Assembly (NCBI GenBank): GCA_964653485.1
Contig: CAZZFF010000173.1
Coordinates: 1 to 10,820 of the forward strand
DNA length: 10,820 nucleotides
Origin: CAVQND01 sp964653485
GTDB lineage: Bacteria; Verrucomicrobiota; Verrucomicrobiia; Limisphaerales; UBA8199
Direction of reading: 5' to 3'
The position numbers and the translations under genes are program-made. Below are positions 1 through 5,289 of this stretch, piece after piece; within the stretch, counting starts at the first letter, position 1; every line of letters begins with the position of its first letter. The notes beneath the pieces were generated by a model. The model worked only from the letters and a program-made list of their open reading frames with translations. It was not told where the DNA came from and searched no databases.

Positions 1-70
1 CCAGTCCCCCGCGCCTTCGCGCTCATTCTTCTGCAGGCGAAAGCGCGGCCCGGCTGCGCTGCCCTGGTGA

Positions 71-1432
71 AAGAACACCAGCGCACAGGAGCGAACCGGC
101 ACCTGCGTGGCAAATCCCGCCGCCGAGAGCGCAATGCAGAAGCGGGAGTGGACGGAAGTCATCCGGTCAATCCACGCTACCGACCCGTTTCATCGCCTCG
201 TGACGATTCACCCGCCGAGCCGCGCGCGCGACACGGTCACGGACCCCCGCGTCCTGGACTTCGACATGCACCAGAGCGGCCATGGCGCCCCGGCCTTTCG
301 CCACGCCGCCCTCGCTCTCGGCGCCTATCGCAGCGAACCGATCATGCCTGTCATCAGCGGCGAAGCGCGCTACGAGGCGCTCGATCTGGGCCGCAAACTC
401 GACGCCGCCGATTCCCGCCAGGCCTTTTGGGCGCACCTCATTAATGGCGGTTGCGCGGGCCACACCTACGGCGCGAACGGCATCTGGCAGGTCAACCGTC
501 GCGACCAGCCCTACGGCCCCTCGCCCGGCGGCAACAACTGGGGGACGATACCTTGGGACGAGGCGATGCGGCTGCCCGGCTCCTCGCAACTCGCCGCCGC
601 CAAACGCCTGCTCGAATCGCTCCCTTGGTACAAGCTTGAGCCGCATCCTGAATGGATCGAGTGGGCGACGCCGATCGACACGCCGCTCAGTTTCGCCGGC
701 GCGCAGTGGATTTGGTTCCCCGAAGGAGATCCCCGCGCGGACGCGCCGGTCGCCAAACGCTTCTTCCGCCGGGAGTTTGAATTGTCCGCCGACAAGCGCA
801 TCGCTTCCGCGCGCCTCCGCGTGAGCTGCGATGACCGCTGCGCCGTCTGGGTCAACGGGGAAGCCCTCGGCGAACAGGCCGACTGGCACACTGGACGCGA
901 ATTCGCCGGGGTCGAGAGAAAACTGCACGCCGGACAAAACACCCTCGCTGTCGAGGCGGAGAACCTCCCCGCGCCCGTGGCGAAGAACCCCGCGGGCCTG
1001 CTATTCCGGCTCGAGGTGCGTTTCACCGACGACACCACGATGCATCTGGACAGCGATGATGCGTGCCGGGCGGCAAAGACGCCAGCCGCCGGTTGGCAAC
1101 ACGGCGATTTCGATGCGCGCGATTGGGCCGCGGCGAAATTGCTGGGCGCTTATGGTTGCGCGCCGTGGGGCCTCATAACCGCCCAAACCCAGCTCGAACC
1201 ACCGCTCTGCGCCGCCGCTGCGGATGAACTCCGCCTGGCCTATTTGCTCGAACCGCGCGCAGTCCGGATCATCGCTCTCAAACCGGGGATGCGGTACAGC
1301 TTCCAGTGGTTTAACCCCGTGGACGGAGTCCGCCGGCCTGCTTTCCAGTTGACCGCGGACGCGCAAGGCAAAGCCGTGGTCGCGCCCCCCGCGGATGACG
1401 CGCACGACTGGACGCTGCTCGTCACGCCATAG
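71..1432 (+). pseudogene. DUF4038-type glycoside hydrolase, C-terminal half, 5'-truncated
   Basis: The reading frame is open from just after a TGA at 68-70. A GTG at 107 is the first possible start, but the protein begins mid-barrel, so I treat it as a truncated gene. Recognisable family sequence begins near KREWTEV (about 130) and continues through DPFHRLVTIHP, LDFDMHQSGHG, GHTYGANGIWQVNR and EPHPEWIEWA. These are landmarks of the second half of the DUF4038 (apiosidase-like) TIM barrel. Next, from about residue 195, comes a beta-sandwich module like the N-terminal domain of alpha-L-rhamnosidases (QWIWFPEGDP, VNGEALGEQ, NTLAVEAEN). The final ~65 residues (LLEPRAVRIIALKPG to DWTLLVTP) resemble the 'putative collagen-binding' C-terminal domain found behind DUF4038. 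The N-terminal barrel half and any signal peptide are missing, and positions 1-70 show nothing belonging to the gene. It converges with the GH2 remnant. An expressed short protein from GTG 107 cannot be excluded. Confidence 0.75.
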
Positions 1433-1540
1433 AGTCGCGGCCGGTACACGTTTTAGCCCTGGAACGCGCGAGCAGGAGATCGCAGGCCTGCGGCAGCGCT
1501 CGACCAAGGCGAAGCGGTTGCCTTGTGCCCCCCGTTGTCT

Positions 1541-1681
1541 CTACGGCTTCTTGAGTTCGGTTCCCACCTCGATGCCTGCGTCCACGAACTGTCCGCCGAC
1601 CGTGTTGCGACAGTGGATGGCCAGCAAGTTGTTGCCCGCGACCATGGCCTTGGCCAGCGCGTCGGACATTGCTGTGAAATA
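1541..1681 (-). pseudogene. Orphan C-terminal remnant of a glycosidase-like protein
   Basis: On the minus strand a 46-codon open stretch ends at TAG (1543-1541). It reads YFTAMSDALAKAM, then NNLLAIHCRNTVGGQFVDAG, then IEVGTELKKP. The pattern N-x-LAIHC-x-x-T-x-GGQ-x-x-D-x-G resembles the closing strand region of galactose-binding-like modules common in verrucomicrobial and planctomycete glycosidases, where it sits at or near the protein C-terminus. It has no start of its own. It lies immediately downstream of the frame-broken GH2 remnant, separated by a TGA at 1689-1687 and a frame change. Either it is the last part of the same ancestral gene after loss of most of the catalytic domain, or it is the tail of a second gene joined by deletion. 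Family assignment is tentative. Confidence 0.5.
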
Positions 1682-1686
1682 CCCGG

Positions 1687-2506
1687 TCACACCTGGCGCC
1701 ATTCGTCCACAAAACGGAGCACGGCTTCTTCATTCTCGATATTGACCCCCCAACTCGGAAACTCGCCCCACACCAGGTAACCCAGCCTGTCGGCCCAGCA
1801 AAGGGTCCGCGGGTCGAAGACCTTCTGGTGAAGCCGCGCTCCGTTGAACCCCGCCGCCAGCGAAAGCTCGAACGCGCAGCGTCACTCCCTTGGTCGGCCC
1901 GTTCAGTGAACCTTGCACGATAATGCGCCCGCCATCGAGGTCGGGCGTGAGCGTCAGCTCCGACAGATGCGTCTCTCCCACCGCTTCGAGCCACACGGTC
2001 TGCCAGATGCCCGTGGTCCGCGTATAAACGCAGCCCTCGCTTTTGCCGTAGCTTTGCTTGCCACCCGGTTGCAGGCTGGAGCGAAGCTCATCAACGACGC
2101 GGACCACGAGTTCATTATCGCCGTCGCCCGCGCCCTCCGTGACTTCAAACGCGAAGGGAGTGTAGCCGCCGCCATGCTCACCCAGGAATCGGCCATTCAA
2201 CCAGACGCGGGCGTTGTAATCCGCCGCGCCGAAATGCAGCAGGAGGCGCCTGCCGCGCATCCCGGGGGGGACCTGGAAATGACGCGGGTACCAGACGTGC
2301 GGCAGATAATTGGTCGCCAGACCAAGGCCCGAGAGTTTGCTCTCCGGGCAGAAGGGCACAACGATCCGCCGCGCCAACTCACGGCCCGAACTCCAGCCCT
2401 GTTGCTCCCCCTCCGCCTTGGAATCCACCTCGAACCGCCACTCCCCGTTCAAGTTTAACCACGACTCGCGCTGAAAATCCGGGCGCTGATGTTCGGGCCG
2501 AGCTGT
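1687..2506 (-). pseudogene. GH2 family glycosidase remnant (start lost, internal deletion plus frameshift)
   Basis: The minus-strand frame is open from just after a TGA (2509-2507) and reads PEHQRPDFQRESW then LNLNGEWRFEVD, the classic opening of GH2 beta-galactosidase/glucuronidase-type enzymes. No ATG, GTG or TTG lies between that TGA and the conserved opening; the first possible start, TTG at 2452, is inside it. The sugar-binding jelly roll is well kept (LHFGAADYNARVWLNGRFLGEHGGGYTPF, TTGIWQTVWLE). The Ig-like sandwich begins (VTLRV) but is cut near 1873. There the homology jumps into another frame, reading FELSLAAGFNGARLHQKVFDP then WADRLGYLVWGEFPSWG, which is the start of the catalytic TIM barrel. 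About 100 residues that normally lie between are missing. The second frame stops at TGA 1689-1687, before the expected NE catalytic acid/base segment. It therefore cannot encode an active hydrolase. It starts 28 bp downstream of the thioredoxin-like gene. Confidence 0.85.
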
Positions 2507-2534
2507 TCAAATGACGAACAACTGGCAATCCGGG

Positions 2535-2942
2535 CTAAACCGGGTGCTCAGCGAGCAACTCCCGCGTATGGGCCAGAATCAACGGCTCGGACTCCGGCTC
2601 GAAAGCCTCAATTTGTGCGACGACCTTGCCTTCCCGAATCCAGAGCGTCTCACCGTAGCCGTGGAAGACACGTCCGAACACCCGGTTCATGTCCTGGCTC
2701 GTCATGCTCTCGATGTCGATGACCTTGATCTCCAGGAAGTCCAGATCGCGCCTGGAAAGTGATTCCGTGAGCCTCTGAAGCGCGATCACTGAGTGCCCGC
2801 TCCAGGCCGCGAAGATCAACACAATGCCCCGGGCGATCTTCGAGAGCTGGAAAGCCGCGATGTCCCGGATTACTTGAAGTTGCTCACAGGGGATCGCGCT
2901 GTATTTTCGCACCATCGGGCAGATGTCGAACGTCGTCTGCAT
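2535..2942 (-). CDS. Thioredoxin-fold protein lacking the redox cysteines
   Basis: A 135-residue cytoplasmic protein with no signal peptide. The core ARGIVLIFAAWSGHSVIAL (about residues 37-55), the following acidic strand (LDFLEIKVIDIES) and the late hairpin ETLWIREGKVVAQI match the thioredoxin order of central strand, active-site helix, strand, then 'xxxxGxxV' hairpin. However, the WCGPC position reads W47-S-G-H-S51, and the cis-proline loop before the last hairpin reads GET. Thiol-disulfide chemistry is therefore not expected; a scaffold, chaperone or binding role is possible but unknown. Start choice: ATG 2942 has a run of six G (2955-2950) 7 bases upstream and an extended -10 box behind it. 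A longer open frame to 3197 exists but runs through that promoter and across the divergent gene, so I reject it. It is transcribed divergently from the methyltransferase. The function is not recognised beyond the fold. Confidence 0.72.
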   Translation of the reverse strand: MQTTFDICPMVRKYSAIPCEQLQVIRDIAAFQLSKIARGIVLIFAAWSGHSVIALQRLTESLSRRDLDFLEIKVIDIESMTSQDMNRVFGRVFHGYGETLWIREGKVVAQIEAFEPESEPLILAHTRELLAEHPV

Positions 2943-2969
2943 ATGTTTTCCCCCCGCATCCAACCCCTC

Positions 2970-2978
2970 AATATACCA
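2970..2978 (-). promoter_or_regulatory. Extended -10 promoter for the thioredoxin-like gene
   Basis: Read on the minus strand, TGG-TATATT matches an extended -10 element (TGn plus five of six bases of TATAAT). The predicted start is near 2963, giving a leader of about 20 bases that contains the GGGGGG ribosome-binding site of the ATG at 2942. No good -35 hexamer is visible at the usual distance, as is common for extended -10 promoters. Confidence 0.5.
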
Positions 2979-3114
2979 CATCTCGACAAACCTCATGCAC
3001 ATTCCCGCCCGTGGTCGCGAGCAAACCCTGCCCGCGCGCACCCGTCGAGCTGAACAATGGCAGTGTGACGGGTCATCGGCAGCAAGGAGGACGCACGGAC
3101 ACGGCTGCCATCCT

Positions 3115-3142
3115 TTGACAATGACCGGATGTGCCATATAGA
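3115..3142 (+). promoter_or_regulatory. Promoter of the O-methyltransferase gene, possibly leaderless
   Basis: TTGACA (3115-3120, perfect -35) is followed after 16 bases by TATAGA (3137-3142, four of six -10 bases). The GTG start codon at 3151 lies 8 bases beyond the -10 box, where transcription itself would be expected to begin. An in-frame TAG at 3139-3141 prevents any earlier start, and the bases before the GTG (CTGCCGGC) contain no purine-rich ribosome-binding site. Confidence 0.55.
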
Positions 3143-3150
3143 CTGCCGGC

Positions 3151-4188
3151 GTGATTACGGCTGATGACTTACTGCGGCGCCCGTCGACCGATCCCACCCT
3201 GATCTACCGCTATCGGGACGGCCTTTACGCGGCGGACTTGTTGACGGCGGCGATGTGCCATCTGGACTTCTTCAGTTGGTTGAGCAGTCACCCCGCCGAC
3301 CCGAAAACGATATGCCGGTCCTTGGGTCTGAAAGAGCGTCCCCTCGACGTAATGCTCACCCTCTTCACCGCCATGGGCCTGCTGCGGCGAGACGGTGAAG
3401 CCGTCGTCCTGACCGACCTGGCCCGGGAGCATTTGTCCCCGTCCTCTCCCTGGTGCATCGCCCCGTATTTCGGTTCCGTTAAGGAGCGCCCCGTCTGCCT
3501 GGACATGGTGGAGGTCCTGCGCACGGGAAAGCCCGCCCGCTGGGCCAGCCTCCATAGCGAGCGGGAGTGGACAAAGGCAATGGAAGGCGCGGCTTTTGCC
3601 AGCCAGTTTACCGCGGCCATGGATTGTCGAGGAGTTTATCTCGCACCCGCGATGGCAAAGACGCTCGATTGCGCTCCTTATCGCCATTTGCTGGACGTGG
3701 CCGGAGGCTCGGGCATTTATGCGTGCGCCATCGTCGCCCAGCACCCGCACCTGCGCGCTACCATCCTGGAGAAGGCTCCGGTCGACCGCCTGGCGGGGCA
3801 ACTGCTGGCCGAGCGCGGCTTTGCGGAGCGCGTGAGCGTCGCCACCGGTGACATGTTCCACGACCCGTTCCCCGGAGGCTGCGACGTCCATCTGTTCTCG
3901 AATGTCCTGCACGACTGGGACGGCCCCCAGGTCGAACAACTCCTCGCCAAGTCTCACGCCGCGCTCGTGCCCGGAGGCATGATCGTGGTCCATGACGCGC
4001 ACATCAACGCCGCCAAGACCGGCCCGCTCCCGGTCGCCGCCTATTCGGCCCTCTTGATGACCATCAGCGAAGGCAAGTGTTATTCCGAAAAGGAGATGGC
4101 CGATTTCCTGATCGCCGCGGGTTTCTCAAATGTGGAGCATTGCCCAACGGTCGCCGACCGCAGCGTGATCACCGCCAGGAAACAGTGA
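3151..4188 (+). CDS. SAM-dependent O-methyltransferase (acetylserotonin/hydroxyneurosporene type)
   Basis: A 345-residue cytoplasmic enzyme of the Methyltransf_2 class, close to the usual 330-370 residues. The N-terminal ~100 residues are a winged-helix/dimerisation domain (DLLTAAMCHLDFFSWL, TICRSLGLKERPLDVMLTLFTAMGLL, VVLTDLAREHL). The Rossmann domain follows with the SAM-binding motif D182-V-A-G-G-S-G188, an acidic residue E207 at the end of strand 2, GDMFHDPFP, and SNVLH254-D-W-D. H254 is at the position of the catalytic base in plant-type O-methyltransferases. Family members methylate hydroxyl groups of small aromatic or isoprenoid-type molecules; the substrate here cannot be told from sequence, and no biosynthetic cluster is nearby. 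The start is GTG, because an in-frame TAG lies 12 bases upstream and the next Met is inside the domain. It is probably monocistronic and divergent from the thioredoxin-like gene. Confidence 0.88.
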   Translation: MITADDLLRRPSTDPTLIYRYRDGLYAADLLTAAMCHLDFFSWLSSHPADPKTICRSLGLKERPLDVMLTLFTAMGLLRRDGEAVVLTDLAREHLSPSSPWCIAPYFGSVKERPVCLDMVEVLRTGKPARWASLHSEREWTKAMEGAAFASQFTAAMDCRGVYLAPAMAKTLDCAPYRHLLDVAGGSGIYACAIVAQHPHLRATILEKAPVDRLAGQLLAERGFAERVSVATGDMFHDPFPGGCDVHLFSNVLHDWDGPQVEQLLAKSHAALVPGGMIVVHDAHINAAKTGPLPVAAYSALLMTISEGKCYSEKEMADFLIAAGFSNVEHCPTVADRSVITARKQ

Positions 4189-4223
4189 ACAAAATCCTCC
4201 GTCGGCTCTTCGCTGGTTTGTCC

Positions 4224-4251
4224 TTGCGAGCTTCCGGGAAATCCGTAGATT
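4224..4251 (+). promoter_or_regulatory. Probable tRNA promoter
   Basis: TTGCGA (4224-4229) and TAGATT (4246-4251) are separated by 16 bases and lie just upstream of the tRNA, whose mature 5' end is 13 bases beyond the -10 box. The hexamers match consensus at four and four positions respectively, so this is a reasonable but not strong call. Read-through from the methyltransferase gene, which ends at 4188, is also possible. Confidence 0.4.
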
Positions 4252-4264
4252 CTTCAACCGGTTG

Positions 4265-4339
4265 GCGCGCTTAGCTCAGTGGTAGAGCACTTCCTCCACA
4301 CGGAAGGGGTCGCAGGTTCAAGTCCTGCAGCGCGCACCA
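4265..4339 (+). tRNA. tRNA-Val (anticodon CAC), CCA encoded, with C at position 33
   Basis: A full cloverleaf can be drawn by hand. The acceptor stem GCGCGCT pairs with AGCGCGC over 7 bp. The D arm is GCTC-AGTGGTA-GAGC. The anticodon stem is CTTCC/GGAAG with loop TCCACAC. The five-base variable loop is GGGTC. The T arm is GCAGG-TTCAAGT-CCTGC, followed by discriminator A and an encoded CCA. The anticodon at loop positions 3-5 is CAC, reading the valine codon GUG. Position 33, almost always U in tRNAs, is C here. All stems are perfectly paired, so this does not look like a decayed copy. It stands alone between the methyltransferase and the convergent receiver gene. Confidence 0.93.
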
Positions 4340-4375
4340 TTCTTTTCCTGAGAAGGAGTTGGATAGTCGATCCGC

Positions 4376-4744
4376 TCAGCAAAGCCGGGCGATTGCCTGC
4401 CGCAAGTCCATCAGGGAGAAAGGCTTCCTGAGGAGCGCGTCCACGCGGGTCGCGAAGCCGTCCAGCAATTCGACGGAACCGGTCAGCATCAGGATCGGCT
4501 GGGACGGGGCCAGGTTCTTGACGTTGGCCGCCAGTTCGTCGCCCCGCATTTCCGGCATGGCATAATCCGTAATCACCAGGTCGAAGCGGCCCTGCTCGAA
4601 CATCTCGAGGGCCTCCCGCCCGTTTGCGGCCTCGGCGACCGTATGGTCATCCAGCCGAAGCAGCAACTTGATCGTATCCCGCACCTCTTGCTGGTCATCG
4701 GCGACAAGGATGCGCTTCCCAACGGTCCTGCCCTGCTCGCTCAT
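4376..4744 (-). CDS. Single-domain response regulator (CheY-like receiver)
   Basis: A 122-residue cytoplasmic protein consisting only of a receiver domain. It has every signature residue: the acidic pair D16-D17 (ILVADDQQEVR), the phospho-acceptor D60 (FDLVITDYAMPEM), the switch Thr T88 (ILMLTGS) and K107 in the KPF motif. It should be phosphorylated by a histidine kinase and act through protein-protein contact, since there is no DNA-binding or enzymatic output domain. No kinase, phosphatase or chemotaxis gene is in the window, so the partner is unknown. The start is ATG 4744; the ribosome-binding site is weak (AGGGCG about 10 bases upstream). It points toward the tRNA, leaving 36 bases between their ends, and no terminator is visible there. 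Confidence 0.93.
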   Translation of the reverse strand: MSEQGRTVGKRILVADDQQEVRDTIKLLLRLDDHTVAEAANGREALEMFEQGRFDLVITDYAMPEMRGDELAANVKNLAPSQPILMLTGSVELLDGFATRVDALLRKPFSLMDLRQAIARLC

Positions 4745-4805
4745 AAAACAACGCCCTGGTTAAATGTTCGCCTCCATTCTGCCATGCGGCGGGGCGCTGC
4801 CACAA

Positions 4806-4826
4806 TCGGGGTTTAGCTCAACCCGA
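4806..4826. repeat. Short inverted repeat upstream of the receiver gene
   Basis: TCGGGGTT and AACCCGA form a 7-bp stem with one bulged G (4811) around a 6-base TAGCTC loop. It sits about 60-80 bases upstream of the receiver start. No T-run follows on either strand, so it is not a classical terminator. It may be an operator or chance; I see no second copy in the window. Confidence 0.3.
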
Positions 4827-4934
4827 CCCAGGGGACTTGCCGGGAAGCACCCTCGGGATTTGGCCGGGATGAAGGGGTCTTGCAACCTCCGCGCGGGCCG
4901 GAGCGAAAGGCAAGACAAAAATCACCTCTGGCGA

Positions 4935-4975
4935 AAATATTTTTGCTTGAGAAATGTCCACTGGCAGCCGATAAT
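4935..4975 (+). promoter_or_regulatory. Strong sigma70-like promoter with A/T-rich upstream element
   Basis: TTGAGA (4947-4952) and GATAAT (4970-4975) each match consensus at five of six positions and are separated by the ideal 17 bases. Directly upstream is the tract AAAATATTTTT (4934-4944), like an UP element. The predicted start is near 4981-4983. No convincing coding frame follows before rarA, so this looks like a promoter of a structured RNA: the 6S candidate, possibly made as a longer precursor, or a separate small RNA. Confidence 0.68.
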
Positions 4976-4987
4976 CCCACACAGCAA

Positions 4988-5018
4988 GCGGTTGGGAGAG
5001 TCAGATACTCCCGGTCGC
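4988..5018 (+). ncRNA. 11-bp leader hairpin of the transcript upstream of the 6S candidate
   Basis: GCGGTTGGGAG (4988-4998) pairs completely with CTCCCGGTCGC (5008-5018), using three G-U wobbles, around the 9-base loop AGTCAGATA. It begins about 5 bases after the predicted transcription start. Only a weak TTCTTT follows, so it is not an obvious terminator. It is probably the 5' part of a 6S precursor or a small independent RNA. Confidence 0.4.
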
Positions 5019-5058
5019 CAGTTCTTTGGAAAAGACGAATCGCAGGGATTTTGAATTT

Positions 5059-5234
5059 ACCCTGCCTATGCTCGTGATTAGAAACTATGTCCTTGAACCG
5101 TAGTTAAATAATTCGAGGAGCTTTAGCTGTGGTTGTGGCCGACAGGCCTTCACTGGAAGTCGTAAGCAACTCGGCGGGTTCCCACCTGTTTCTAATAAGT
5201 TCAAAGGAACTGTTACACACGGCAAGGGCGGGGT
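5059..5234 (+). ncRNA. ssrS: Candidate 6S RNA
   Basis: 6S RNA mimics an open promoter and binds sigma70-RNA polymerase. This 176-base stretch has its size and shape. Closing stem I pairs 5059-5067 with 5226-5234 (two G-U pairs), then after an A-A mismatch 5069-5072 with 5221-5224, then past a bulged C 5074-5076 with 5218-5220. Stem II pairs TCCTTGAAC (5090-5098) with GTTCAA-A-GGA (5199-5208), one A bulged. A large A/T-rich bubble follows (5099-5128 against 5186-5198). The apical arm pairs 5129-5132 with 5182-5185 and 5138-5142 with 5171-5175, capped by a CTTC/GAAG hairpin. The GGTTCCCACCTG segment looks like 6S sequence I know from other bacteria. It lies upstream of the cyclo-ligase gene, as 6S does in proteobacteria. 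The exact 5' end is uncertain; the precursor may start near 4982. No homology search was possible. Confidence 0.72.
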
Positions 5235-5241
5235 TTTTTTT
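5226..5241 (+). terminator. G/C-rich strand plus T8, 3' end of the 6S candidate
   Basis: The 3' strand of the long closing stem (GGGCGGGG) runs straight into eight T (5234-5241). There is no compact local hairpin, so termination would rely on the whole 6S closing stem or on later processing. It ends 48 bases before the rarA start. Confidence 0.45.
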
Positions 5242-5289
5242 ATCCCTCTTTTCCCTGGGCGCTGTCGCCGGAGCCTGTTATGTTGGGGC

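Noticed and set aside
1..162. Minus-strand open frame from ATG 162 off the left edge, with a mildly signal-peptide-like start
   Set aside because: Its first part is the reverse of well-conserved DUF4038 codons (KREWTEV) on the plus strand. I do not recognise the rest, and 54 open codons in high-GC DNA are easily chance.
2943..3197. N-terminal extension of the thioredoxin-like frame up to a start at 3197 (minus)
   Set aside because: It would run through the extended -10 promoter and ribosome-binding site of ATG 2942 and into the methyltransferase gene. Its sequence is low-quality and the fold begins only after ATG 2942.
4340..4375. Terminator between the tRNA and the receiver gene
   Set aside because: The short TTCTTTTC/GAGAAGG match does not form a stable stem and is not followed by a T-run.
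4835..5235. tmRNA or RNase P RNA in the gap before rarA
   Set aside because: No tRNA-like ends, tag reading frame or conserved RNase P blocks (such as GAGGAAAGTCC) are visible on either strand. The 6S layout fits better.
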